The notes under the pieces: generated by a model
What the model saw: the letters and a program-made list of their open reading frames with translations, nothing else
Databases searched by the model: none
Told to the model about the DNA's origin: nothing
Shown: positions 8,371 through 16,344 of the stretch, one piece after another
How the letters are laid out: the number at the start of each line of letters is the position of its first letter
How positions within the stretch are numbered: position 1 is the first letter of the stretch
Made by a program: the position numbers and the translations under genes
NCBI RefSeq assembly: GCF_007679495.1
Contig: NZ_VEGP01000039.1
Location: 1-51,778 of the forward strand
Direction of reading: 5' to 3'
DNA from: Paenibacillus sp. 32O-W
Lineage (GTDB): Bacteria > Bacillota > Bacilli > Paenibacillales > NBRC-103111
Length of the DNA stretch: 51,778 bases

Positions 8371-9942
8371 TTAGACCGCGCGTATGACAGGCCATGCCAA
8401 TTCAATTCCCTCGGCTGTCAGCAGACGCTGGTAATCCTCGAGCAGTGTAGAGTCGCTGCGTACCTGTCTTGGCTGAACTTTGCGGTCCAGGCTGAAAGCG
8501 GCCAGGTAGCCTGCGGCTTCCCCGATATTCCATTCGACCGGATGCAGGCGGTAACAGCCGTTCGTAATATGGGTGACCCCAAGGTTCTTACAGGCGGGCA
8601 GCAGGTTGTTGACCCGGATCGGCAGCAGGCTTCCCAGTGGAATCTGGAAAGGCAGGCTGGAAATATCGATATAATGCCGCAGCGCCGTGCTCGGATGAAG
8701 ATCGATGCGATAGCAGCCGATCCCGACGGAATCGGTGAATTCGGCAGCTCTGCCGTCTTCTCTGCATGCGGCGCTGACATGCTGTTCCAGCACGGTAAAT
8801 TCCGCCTTGATTCGCCGCGATTCACGAATGTAAGGATATAAGGCGAGGCCGTCCTCGCTGTTAGTTACGTCTCCGCGAAGCCTCAACCCGGGATAGCCCT
8901 GCTTGCCGTCCGGGCGTGGGGCTTCGGTCTGCAGCCAGTACAGAAGAGACAGACTGAGCTGCTTCGCGGCTTCCAGATGCTGTTGTCTCTCTTCGGGGCT
9001 GACATCGATGATCGGTCCGAGCCAGTAATCGTTGGCCGGCCAGTTGACTATCGAAATATCGCCGGGGAAGGTTCCCGGAACGAAATGATTTTTGTCAATC
9101 ACCCTTCGATAGGTCCAGAGCGGGAATTTGCCCCCGCCCGGAAATAATCCGTAGGTAACGGGCTCCAGCGTGGCGGGCCGAACTCCTGCGAAGCTGAGCT
9201 GTTTGTCCGGCCAGAAGTCGGCCTTGTAGGAATTCCAGAAATCGTAATCCCGGGGCTTGTCGATCGTATGGTCTTCCCCTTCCAAGTAGTCCATGGCAAA
9301 GCAGTATGTAAATGCCTGCATATCCATCGGATCCGCCGGGCCGTCCAAGGCGTGGGGCTCGCCGGTATCCTGTTTCGATTCCGACCCGGTGACATATTCA
9401 ACCCCGGCAAGAGGCAGAACGTCCCCGCATTCCGTAGCATCGAGATAATACGGGGCTGTAAGTTCCATACGATCTCCCGTATCGAGATGACGGACGGTAA
9501 CGGACCGTACTTCGTCGCCGTCAGTTCGGGCGCTTTCCGGCTGTGTGCGGGTCAGCACAGTCAACCGGCCGCTGTGAATATAAGGGGCCAGCATCTGCTC
9601 GATAACGGCCAGAGCGGCCCGGGGCTCATGGCTGATTCGGCTGACGTTGGCACTGCCCGGATTCCAATGGCGGGTGGCCCGAGCCTCGGCCGTAAGCGGG
9701 AAGTGATCCCGGTAGTATTGACGGACTCCGTCACGAAATTGGCGATAGCTTCTGGTACAGCCGAAGCTTTCGATCCACGGATGCTCATCGGGCGGTACAG
9801 CCTGACTGGTCAGTTGGCCGCCAATCCACACGGTTTCTTCGGTCATAATGACCCGCTTCCCCATCTTTGCAGCAGCCAATGCCGCTGCGCAGCCGCCGGT
9901 GCTGCCCCCAATAATGACTATATCCGCATTCATCTCTTTCAT
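8371..9942 (-). CDS. FAD-dependent oxidoreductase
   Basis: A 523-aa protein of the FAD_oxidored family (PF12831 type). The dinucleotide-binding motif is at the very N-terminus (IVIIGGSTGGCAAALAAAKM), followed by an acidic residue pair (TEE) where the FAD ribose binds, and the family segment WIGGQLTSQAVP. A second conserved patch reads DATECGDVLPLAGVEY. Such proteins are frequent in polysaccharide- and sugar-degradation loci of Bacteroidota and Paenibacillaceae, but few have a known substrate. The start is supported by AGGGGGAGGT. It is transcribed away from the sulfoquinovosidase gene; that placement suggests, but does not show, a role in oxidising a related sugar. Confidence 0.85.
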   Translation of the reverse strand: MKEMNADIVIIGGSTGGCAAALAAAKMGKRVIMTEETVWIGGQLTSQAVPPDEHPWIESFGCTRSYRQFRDGVRQYYRDHFPLTAEARATRHWNPGSANVSRISHEPRAALAVIEQMLAPYIHSGRLTVLTRTQPESARTDGDEVRSVTVRHLDTGDRMELTAPYYLDATECGDVLPLAGVEYVTGSESKQDTGEPHALDGPADPMDMQAFTYCFAMDYLEGEDHTIDKPRDYDFWNSYKADFWPDKQLSFAGVRPATLEPVTYGLFPGGGKFPLWTYRRVIDKNHFVPGTFPGDISIVNWPANDYWLGPIIDVSPEERQQHLEAAKQLSLSLLYWLQTEAPRPDGKQGYPGLRLRGDVTNSEDGLALYPYIRESRRIKAEFTVLEQHVSAACREDGRAAEFTDSVGIGCYRIDLHPSTALRHYIDISSLPFQIPLGSLLPIRVNNLLPACKNLGVTHITNGCYRLHPVEWNIGEAAGYLAAFSLDRKVQPRQVRSDSTLLEDYQRLLTAEGIELAWPVIRAV

Positions 9943-10173
9943 TATAAAACCTCCCCCTTAATTGAAACGCGCTAAATACTATTTTAATGATAAAGCGTTC
10001 CGGTCAACAGGGAGTTTGATGACTTTTTGTGGTACTCTGATAGCTTAGTGCGTTTTCCGGAAAAATTTGCGGCCTGTATTTCATGGTGTTGCCCCGGCGT
10101 CATGACTGTATTTTTTGTTGAGAAAAGGAACATGTGCAAAAAGCGAATTTTGAATACATCCCGAAGAGAGCTA
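9943..10173. other. Divergent intergenic region, left part
   Basis: This stretch separates the oxidoreductase from the sulfoquinovosidase promoter. For the minus-strand gene there is a weak candidate promoter: TTGACC (complement of 10002-10007) and TAAAAT (complement of 9981-9986), with a short 15-base spacer. No gene was seen. Confidence 0.35.
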
Positions 10174-10202
10174 TTGACAGCCGCAAAAGGTTGTACTAAC
10201 AT
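10174..10202 (+). promoter_or_regulatory. Sigma-A promoter of the sulfoquinovosidase operon
   Basis: TTGACA (10174-10179) and TAACAT (10197-10202) are separated by exactly 17 bases. The predicted transcription start, near 10209, falls inside the palindromic operator described next. Confidence 0.75.
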
Positions 10203-10206
10203 TTAA

Positions 10207-10220
10207 AACATCATGATGTT
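10207..10220. promoter_or_regulatory. Palindromic operator AACATCATGATGTT, copy 1
   Basis: A perfect 14-bp palindrome placed directly downstream of the -10 box, where a bound repressor would block initiation. The same 14 bp occurs at 14742-14755 in the equivalent position of the binding-protein promoter. The natural candidate ligand is the GntR-family regulator encoded at 20727-21461; this link is inferred. Confidence 0.8.
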
Positions 10221-10250
10221 ATTACCTATTCAACAGAATCCAAAATCATT

Positions 10251-10265
10251 TTGAAAGCGGTTTGA
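10251..10265 (+). promoter_or_regulatory. cre-like site (CcpA)
   Basis: TTGAAAGCGGTTTGA matches the catabolite-response consensus WTGNAANCGNWNNCW at all positions but one. It lies about 45 bases downstream of the predicted transcription start, where CcpA could act as a roadblock. Confidence 0.45.
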
Positions 10266-10302
10266 ATCAAAATATTAAGAGATACAGGGGGGAACCACAA
10301 GC

Positions 10303-12318
10303 ATGGGCTTACAGGTTCGCGATTACGAAGGAGTACTGACTGTCGAGCTGGACGGGCGAGTGATTATCCGGCATTCCCGGACGGAGCCATGGATTTACGC
10401 GGGCCATGGACAAGGACAGTATGATATGTACCGGGGTAACTTCAAGGTCAGCGACAGACTCGGAGAGAAGCTGGCTTTGGTAGACTATGCCGTGGAATCG
10501 TCCGATGCTGGAGATGTCAGGGTAACCTTCTCTAAATCCGGATTGTTACCGCTTACTGTAGTGTTCAGGGTAGAGGACGATCGGGCGGTTATTCGCTTCG
10601 TAGGGAACAAGGAAGGAATTAACCGTCTATGGCTGCGGCTGGCTGCAGAGGAGCAGGAGCACGTATATGGCTGCGGAGAGCAATTTTCCCACTTTGATTT
10701 GCGGGGCAGGAATTTTCCGCTATGGACATCGGAGCAGGGTGTCGGCCGGAATAAAGATACGTACATCACCTTTCTGGCAGATAAGGAGGATCGGGCGGGC
10801 GGCGATTATTACTGGACCTTCTTCCCGCAGCCTACCTTCATTTCCAGCCGGAAATATTATTGTCATGTGGATGACAGCGCCTACATGGATTTTGATTTTC
10901 GCCATCAGAGTTATCATGAGCTGCAGCTCTGGAATATTCCGGAGAAGCTTGTGCTGGAGGCGGCCGATACTTATGTAGAACTGCTCGGGAAGCTGACCGC
11001 TTATCTCGGCCGTCAGCCGGAACTCCCGGATTGGGTGTACGATGGAGTCTGGATCGGCGTACAGGGCGGAACCGAAGTCGTGCTCGACAAGCTGAACCGC
11101 GCATTGGCCATGGGTCTGCAGGTGAGCGGCGTCTGGGCGCAGGATTGGCAAGGAGTGAGGCATACCTCCTTCGGCAAAAGGCTGATGTGGAACTGGATTT
11201 GGAACCGCGAGCTGTATCCCGGCCTGGATAAGGAGATCGAGAAGCTCAGGGAGAAGGGAATCCGCTTTCTTGGCTATATCAACCCTTATGTGGCGGTGGA
11301 AGGACATTTGTTCAAGGAAGCCAGCGCCGCGGGCTTCTTGGCGAAGAATGACCGGGGCGAGGATTATTTGGTCGATTTCGGCGAATTCGATGCCGGAATC
11401 GTCGATTTCACGAATCCGGAAGCTTGCGAATGGTACAAAAATGTAATCAAAGAAAATATGATCCGGTTCGGATTGTCCGGCTGGATGGCTGATTTCGGGG
11501 AATATTTGCCGACCGATGTCGTGCTACATAACGGGGCATCCGCGGAATGGATGCACAACGCATGGCCTGCCATGTGGGCCCGGTTGAACCGCGAGGCGGT
11601 GGAGGAAGAGGACAAGCTCGATGACGTCACCTTCTTCATGCGGGCCGGTTATACCGGCAGTCAACGTTACTGTACTATGATGTGGGCCGGCGACCAGAAT
11701 GTCGACTGGAGTCTCGACGATGGGCTGGCTTCGGTCATCCCGGCGGCGCTATCGCTGGCCATGTCCGGCTTCGGGCTGCATCACAGCGATATCGGCGGGT
11801 ATACGACTCTGTTTGGCATGAACAGAACGAAGGAACTGTTCATGCGCTGGGCCGAGCACAGCGCGTTCACCCCGATCATGCGGACTCATGAGGGGAACCG
11901 CCCGGATGATAACTGGCAGTTTGATTCGGATGACGAGACGCTGCTGCATTTTGCCAGGATGAGCCGCGTATATACCGCTCTCAAGCCATATCTGAAGGCG
12001 GCCGTTAAGGAAAATGCAGATACTGGTGTTCCTGTCATGCGCCCGCTGTTTCTCCATTACGAGCGGGACGAGCGTGCTTATTCGATCCAGTATCAATACT
12101 TGCTGGGGCGGGATTTGCTGGCCGCTCCGGTGATCGAGGAAGGACAGAGGACCGTCAGCGTCTATCTGCCGGAGGATAAGTGGATTCATCTATGGACCGG
12201 CAGGACTTATCGGGGCGGCGACATTCAGATGGATGCGCCATTGGGACAACCTCCGGTATTTTACCGAGCGGCCTCTCATTATGCTTCGCTTTTCGAATCT
12301 CTGCGCTCTCTGGACTAA
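10303..12318 (+). CDS. yihQ: Sulfoquinovosidase, GH31 (YihQ-like)
   Basis: Hydrolyses alpha-sulfoquinovosides such as sulfoquinovosyl glycerol to sulfoquinovose in the cytoplasm; no signal peptide is present. The 671-aa protein follows E. coli YihQ closely from end to end. All residues I know as diagnostic keep a constant offset of eight: nucleophile D397 (D405 in YihQ, in GWMADFGEYLP), acid/base D464 (D472, in WAGDQNVDW), and the sulfonate/sugar-binding set Q254, Q280, R293, W296 and Y500 (Q262, Q288, R301, W304, Y508). These sulfonate-reading residues separate it from ordinary alpha-glucosidases. It is first in a three-gene operon with its own promoter, operator and cre-like site, and is the strongest evidence that the locus serves sulfoquinovose. 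Confidence 0.93.
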   Translation: MGLQVRDYEGVLTVELDGRVIIRHSRTEPWIYAGHGQGQYDMYRGNFKVSDRLGEKLALVDYAVESSDAGDVRVTFSKSGLLPLTVVFRVEDDRAVIRFVGNKEGINRLWLRLAAEEQEHVYGCGEQFSHFDLRGRNFPLWTSEQGVGRNKDTYITFLADKEDRAGGDYYWTFFPQPTFISSRKYYCHVDDSAYMDFDFRHQSYHELQLWNIPEKLVLEAADTYVELLGKLTAYLGRQPELPDWVYDGVWIGVQGGTEVVLDKLNRALAMGLQVSGVWAQDWQGVRHTSFGKRLMWNWIWNRELYPGLDKEIEKLREKGIRFLGYINPYVAVEGHLFKEASAAGFLAKNDRGEDYLVDFGEFDAGIVDFTNPEACEWYKNVIKENMIRFGLSGWMADFGEYLPTDVVLHNGASAEWMHNAWPAMWARLNREAVEEEDKLDDVTFFMRAGYTGSQRYCTMMWAGDQNVDWSLDDGLASVIPAALSLAMSGFGLHHSDIGGYTTLFGMNRTKELFMRWAEHSAFTPIMRTHEGNRPDDNWQFDSDDETLLHFARMSRVYTALKPYLKAAVKENADTGVPVMRPLFLHYERDERAYSIQYQYLLGRDLLAAPVIEEGQRTVSVYLPEDKWIHLWTGRTYRGGDIQMDAPLGQPPVFYRAASHYASLFESLRSLD

Positions 12319-12373
12319 GAATGGACAATAAGCAGGGCGCAGCAGATGCGGAAGAGATAGGGGATGAAAGAAA

Positions 12374-13477
12374 ATGAAAGAGATGTCCGATGATGGATTT
12401 GTGCTGCGATTGGAGATGCTCCGTAAAGTTATGCTGGAAGAGGGCATAGACGCGGTTACGGTCGCCTTGCAGAAGAATGTTTCCTGGCTGACGGGCGGCC
12501 GCAGCCATGTCAATACGGCGGATATATTGGCCTGTTGCGCTTTTGTTGTTACGAGAGAACACTGTTATTTTCTTGCCAATAATATTGAGGCCAGAAGGCT
12601 ATTGGAGGAAGAAGTAGCGGCCCCTGGCTTTGAACGGCTGGTGGAGCTGCAGATTTGGCCGTGGAATTCGCCGCAGGAGCGCGGGCGCCTTATGGTCCGC
12701 CTGACGGAAGGAATGGAGTTCGTTCGGACGGACACCGAGCTGGAAGCTGTTTTTCTTAGGCTTCGGACCGAAGTTCGCCCGGAGGAGCTCGAGGCTTGGC
12801 GGACACTGGGCCGCTTGACGGGAGAAGCGATTGGGGAAGCGGCACATAAGCTGCGGCGGGGACAGTCGGAATTTGCGATCGCCGGTCTGCTCGCTCAGGA
12901 ATGCTGGGAGCGCGGTCTGGAGCCGATCGTCAACTTGATTGCGGCAGACGAACGCATATTCACAAGAAGGCACCCTCTGCCGACTGCGAAGACACTGGAT
13001 GCCTATGCGATGCTGGTCGTCTGTGCCCGACAGAACGGACGGATCGCCTCTGCTACCCGTTTGGTCCATTTCGGGGAGCCTGCTCCCGAGATTATGCGGA
13101 AGCATCAAGCGGTCGCAGAAATCGACGCCCGCATCATCCATGCCACCCGGCCCGGCCGCAGCTTGGGGGAGATGTATGCGGATTTGGAGTGTTTTTATCG
13201 TGAAGCGGGCTATGCACAGGAGATCCGCCATCACCATCAAGGGGGCTTGACCGGCTATGTCAGCCGGGAGCGGATTGCGACCCCAGGGGATACTTACAGG
13301 GTGGAGGCTTCGACCATCTATGCCTGGAATCCTTCGATCGCCGGTGTCAAATTGGAGGACACCATTCTCGTGGGCGATGACGGGAATGAAATTTTGACGG
13401 GATCGGCGCATTTTCCGACGATAAATATTGCTGTCGGCGGCCACAGCTGGAGCCGTCCGGGCATTTTGGTGCGATGA
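12374..13477 (+). CDS. M24-family (aminopeptidase P/creatinase fold) protein lacking metal ligands
   Basis: A 367-aa protein with the two-domain creatinase/prolidase plan: an N-terminal domain to about residue 130 and a pita-bread domain from about 135. True M24 peptidases use five metal ligands (Asp, Asp, His, Glu, Glu). Here the segment LVVCARQNGRIASATR has no aspartate where the two are expected (around V215/V216 and A227), the first glutamate is replaced in YAWNPSI (N319), while a histidine cluster (HHHQGG, 286-291) and the last glutamate (KLEDT, E328) remain. It is therefore unlikely to be a normal dinuclear metallopeptidase and may be a pseudoenzyme, a creatinase-like metal-free hydrolase or a binding protein. 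It sits between sulfoquinovosidase and a BASS transporter, and its stop overlaps the next start. Confidence 0.8.
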   Translation: MKEMSDDGFVLRLEMLRKVMLEEGIDAVTVALQKNVSWLTGGRSHVNTADILACCAFVVTREHCYFLANNIEARRLLEEEVAAPGFERLVELQIWPWNSPQERGRLMVRLTEGMEFVRTDTELEAVFLRLRTEVRPEELEAWRTLGRLTGEAIGEAAHKLRRGQSEFAIAGLLAQECWERGLEPIVNLIAADERIFTRRHPLPTAKTLDAYAMLVVCARQNGRIASATRLVHFGEPAPEIMRKHQAVAEIDARIIHATRPGRSLGEMYADLECFYREAGYAQEIRHHHQGGLTGYVSRERIATPGDTYRVEASTIYAWNPSIAGVKLEDTILVGDDGNEILTGSAHFPTINIAVGGHSWSRPGILVR

Positions 13478-14460
13478 AGACAACGGTTTGGGCGGCCTCG
13501 AACCGGCTGCTGGAGCGCTGGATCATTGTGATCCTGCCGCTGGTTCTGTTTGCCGGCTTCCAGGCGGCCGGCTACCTGGAGCCTTATGTTGAGGCGGTTC
13601 CGTACTTGTTCATGTATTTGACCTTCGTTTCGTCAATCAACGTGTCCAAAGAGCAATTCACGGAGCTGCGCAGCAAGCCTTGGGCTCTTCTCGTACTGTT
13701 GCTTTTGGTACATGGGATCACTCCGTGGCTAAGCTACAGCGCGCTGAGTGTGCTTTATGGCCATCAGCAGGATCTCATGCTGGGAGCTTTATTGGCGATG
13801 GTCTTGCCGATTGGCGTGACGTCTATAGTGTGGGTAACCATGAGCAGGGGAAGCACCGGAATTGCAATCGGCATGGTCGCTTTGGATACGCTGCTGAGTC
13901 CTCTGCTGCTCCCTCTTACGCTGTGGCTGATGCTGGGCACCTTCGTTTCGGTCGATGCCGCAGGACTGATTTGGGGGGTCGTCAAGCTGGTTGTTCTGCC
14001 GTGCCTGGCGGGGATGACTGCAGGAGTCTGGCTGCGCCGGGGAAACAGGCAGACTGTACGCCAGTGCCTTGCATTGTCCTCGAAGCTGACGCTCTATGTG
14101 ATCGTCCTGCTCAACGCAGCGGCTATGGCGTCCGCCTTGAGCGATGTGGCGGGCGAAGTGCTTAAACTGATCCTGACCGTTGGCGGTCTGATGGTCATGG
14201 GGTATTTGCTGTGCTGGGCGGCCATGCGGGCGATGAAGCTTGGCAGAGGAGCGGAAATTGCGCTGACCTATACGGGAGGGGTCCGCAATTATACCGCCGG
14301 GATCGTCATTGCCCAGCTGTACTTTACCCCGCATGCGGCTATTCCGGTCATGATCGCTATGCTGCTGCAGCATCCGGCGGCGCTGATCGTGCATCTCCTG
14401 TTCTCACGCAGCAAGCGATCGGAGCTATCCTCCGCACCGTCTTCGTCCACGACAGCTTGA
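13474..14460 (+). CDS. BASS-family transporter (bile acid:sodium symporter-like)
   Basis: An integral membrane protein of 328 aa with about nine or ten hydrophobic segments, matching the bile acid:Na+ symporter family (segments LPIGVTSIVWVTMSRG and GVRNYTAGIVIAQLYF). The family carries organic anions, including sulfonates such as taurocholate in animals. The ATG overlaps the previous stop (ATGA at 13474-13477), so the two genes are probably translationally coupled. From context I infer export of the sulfonate end product or uptake of a sulfonated substrate; the sequence does not decide direction. Confidence 0.8.
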   Translation: MKTTVWAASNRLLERWIIVILPLVLFAGFQAAGYLEPYVEAVPYLFMYLTFVSSINVSKEQFTELRSKPWALLVLLLLVHGITPWLSYSALSVLYGHQQDLMLGALLAMVLPIGVTSIVWVTMSRGSTGIAIGMVALDTLLSPLLLPLTLWLMLGTFVSVDAAGLIWGVVKLVVLPCLAGMTAGVWLRRGNRQTVRQCLALSSKLTLYVIVLLNAAAMASALSDVAGEVLKLILTVGGLMVMGYLLCWAAMRAMKLGRGAEIALTYTGGVRNYTAGIVIAQLYFTPHAAIPVMIAMLLQHPAALIVHLLFSRSKRSELSSAPSSSTTA

Positions 14461-14702
14461 AGAGGCCCAAGCCAGGTGGCGGGGAAGGTGAGCTCCCTTG
14501 TTAGGCGGGCAGACCTTTCTTTCTGATCGGTGCAAATTGGATTCAATGGAAGTTTTGTTGGTCCCATTCTCAGGAGAACGACACTTCCTTATTACATTAA
14601 TGCTGACTACATTGAGAAGTCCGAGAACTTAGGCAATCCCTTCATTGGCCGGATTAAAATGGGGGGCCGCAAGCAAATAAGAAAAAAGACTCAAAAAAAG
14701 TA
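14461..14702. other. Intergenic region before the importer promoter
   Basis: The gap between the two same-direction operons runs from 14461 to 14910. I see no gene and no clear factor-independent terminator for the first operon in this left part; the right part holds the promoter, operator and cre-like site listed separately. Confidence 0.5.
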
Positions 14703-14732
14703 TTGACAAACTTGGAAGGACCTCACTATACT
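14703..14732 (+). promoter_or_regulatory. Sigma-A promoter of the importer/sulfoglycolysis operon
   Basis: TTGACA (14703-14708) and TATACT (14727-14732) lie 18 bases apart, a strong promoter. The predicted start, near 14739, is directly before the palindromic operator. Confidence 0.8.
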
Positions 14733-14745
14733 GAAAGCGTAAACA
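14732..14745 (+). promoter_or_regulatory. cre-like site (CcpA) over the transcription start
   Basis: TGAAAGCGTAAACA fits TGNAANCGNWNNCW completely; only the outer W preceding it is a C. It overlaps the last base of the -10 box and the palindromic operator, a position where CcpA binding would repress initiation. Confidence 0.55.
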
Positions 14746-14755
14746 TCATGATGTT
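14742..14755. promoter_or_regulatory. Palindromic operator AACATCATGATGTT, copy 2
   Basis: Identical to the palindrome at 10207-10220 and again just downstream of the -10 box. The flanking bases are also similar (AAACATCATGATGTTATTA in both). It probably binds the GntR-family regulator of this operon. Confidence 0.82.
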
Positions 14756-14910
14756 ATTATGAATTTAAGAAAGTCACATGTCGAGCAAGCAAGACGGGGT
14801 TGCGTTACGCAAGTTGCATGATGAGGCGGCGGGGAAAGATACGGTCTGCATAGAAAGATACCGCTGAAGAGAAAGAGGACGGTTTTGAAGAAAAAGGAGG
14901 GTTTTCCCAG

Positions 14911-16200
14911 ATGACAAAGAACAGAAAGACGGCATTTGCCCTGACGCTGGCGGGAGTGATGATGCTTGGAACTGCGTGCGGCAGCGGGAACGGTGCTGAG
15001 GGCGGTTCTAACAGCGAGAAGGGGGACGCCAAGGGCAAGGATGTATCGATCAGCTTCATTCATTGGCGCGGAGAGGATGCGAAAGTTTTCAACACGCTGA
15101 TTGAGAAGTTTGAGCAGGAAAATCCGGGAATCAAGGTCAAGATGGATATTTATCCGTCCGAGCAATATCAATCGACGGCCCAAGCCAAGCTGTTGGACGG
15201 AACGACCGGTGATGTGTTCGCCGCAATGCCCGGCGCCCAGTTCGAAGCGATTGCCAAGGCGGGCTTGTTCACGGATCTGACCAACGAGCCCTTCGTCGGC
15301 AACTTCAGCCAGAACCTGATCCAAGTCGGTGTGAAGGACGGCAAGCAGCTTGCCATACCGCTGCAGCTGGTCTATAATATGCCGATTTACAACGTAGGCT
15401 TGTTCGAGAAGTACGGCCTGGAAGAACCGAAGGATTGGGAGGAATTTCTCCAGGTTTGTGAAACGCTGAAACAGAACGGAATTACTCCGATTGCGTTTCC
15501 GGGCTCCGATATTGGTCCCGGGCAGTTCATGAACCCGATGATGATGAATAACGCACCGGATGAAGATATTTTCGAGAAGCTGGAGGCCGGGGAAGCCAAG
15601 CTGACAGAGGAATGGTGGGTCAAGACACTGACCCAGTTCAAGGAACTGAACGATAAAGGCTACCTGCAGAAGGATTCGCTGGGCACGAAGAAGGATGCCG
15701 CGGGCGCGCTGTTTGCCCAGGAGAAAGCCGCAATGCTGGCTACCGGCTCGTATATGCTTGCAACGAACAAGGAGCAGAATCCGAACCTGAAGCAGCAATT
15801 GCTGGCGCCGATTACCGTGCCTGCAGATCAGGCGCAGTACGAAGGCATCCATACGACAACCTTCATGTTGGCCCTGAACAGCAAGTCGAAGCATCCGGAG
15901 GAAGCCAAGAAGTTCATTGAGTTTCTGAGCCGCAAGGATATCGCCGGGGAGTATGCGAATGAAACCGGGCAGCACGTTACCGTGGAAGGAGTCGAGTACA
16001 CTTCGGAGGAACTGCAGAACACCGCTGTATGGATGAATAAGAAAACACGCTTTCAGCCGAGATATTTTATCATGAACGGCGAAATTCAGAAAGCCGTGAC
16101 CAATTCGATACAGGCGGTTCTGGCGGGCTTTGCCCCGGAGAAAGCCGCAGAGGAGGCCCAGGCTGTCGTCGACCAGCAGTTAAAGCTGGGCAATAAGTAA
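14911..16200 (+). CDS. ABC importer substrate-binding lipoprotein (family 1)
   Basis: Captures sugar outside the membrane for the two permeases that follow. The 429-aa precursor has a lipoprotein signal peptide with lipobox LGTAC and modified cysteine C23, then a low-complexity Gly/Ser/Glu linker and the family 1 extracellular solute-binding fold (start ISFIHWRGEDAKVFNTLIEKFE). AGGAGG lies 9 bases ahead of the start. It is first in the operon that encodes sulfoglycolysis, so the likely ligand is sulfoquinovose or a sulfoquinovoside such as SQ-glycerol, as for Agrobacterium SmoF. That ligand is inferred from context, since sugar-contacting residues cannot be identified by eye. Confidence 0.88.
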   Translation: MTKNRKTAFALTLAGVMMLGTACGSGNGAEGGSNSEKGDAKGKDVSISFIHWRGEDAKVFNTLIEKFEQENPGIKVKMDIYPSEQYQSTAQAKLLDGTTGDVFAAMPGAQFEAIAKAGLFTDLTNEPFVGNFSQNLIQVGVKDGKQLAIPLQLVYNMPIYNVGLFEKYGLEEPKDWEEFLQVCETLKQNGITPIAFPGSDIGPGQFMNPMMMNNAPDEDIFEKLEAGEAKLTEEWWVKTLTQFKELNDKGYLQKDSLGTKKDAAGALFAQEKAAMLATGSYMLATNKEQNPNLKQQLLAPITVPADQAQYEGIHTTTFMLALNSKSKHPEEAKKFIEFLSRKDIAGEYANETGQHVTVEGVEYTSEELQNTAVWMNKKTRFQPRYFIMNGEIQKAVTNSIQAVLAGFAPEKAAEEAQAVVDQQLKLGNK

Positions 16201-16232
16201 TTGGCAACCCTGACTTTGGGTTGGGAGGAGCG

Positions 16233-16306
16233 GGCCCAGGCAGCAGCCGGGCCTCTATCTTTCCGCCGCGGAGGATTATCGCTTCGCCTCGCAAGCTAAA
16301 GCGATA
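16233..16306 (+). promoter_or_regulatory. Two hairpins between binding-protein and permease genes
   Basis: GGCCC (16233-16237) pairs with GGGCC (16249-16253), and further on TATCGCTT (16277-16284) pairs with AAGCGATA (16299-16306). Hairpins at this place commonly stabilise the binding-protein transcript or partly terminate, so that the lipoprotein is made in excess over the permeases. Neither has a full T-run. Confidence 0.5.
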
Positions 16307-16344
16307 AAGAAGGGGGGCGCTGTCAAACCCGCAGGAGGTCACCG

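Noticed and set aside
14746-15975. 409-codon minus-strand open frame opposite the binding protein
   Set aside because: It is the shadow of a clear lipoprotein gene and runs into the promoter and operator.
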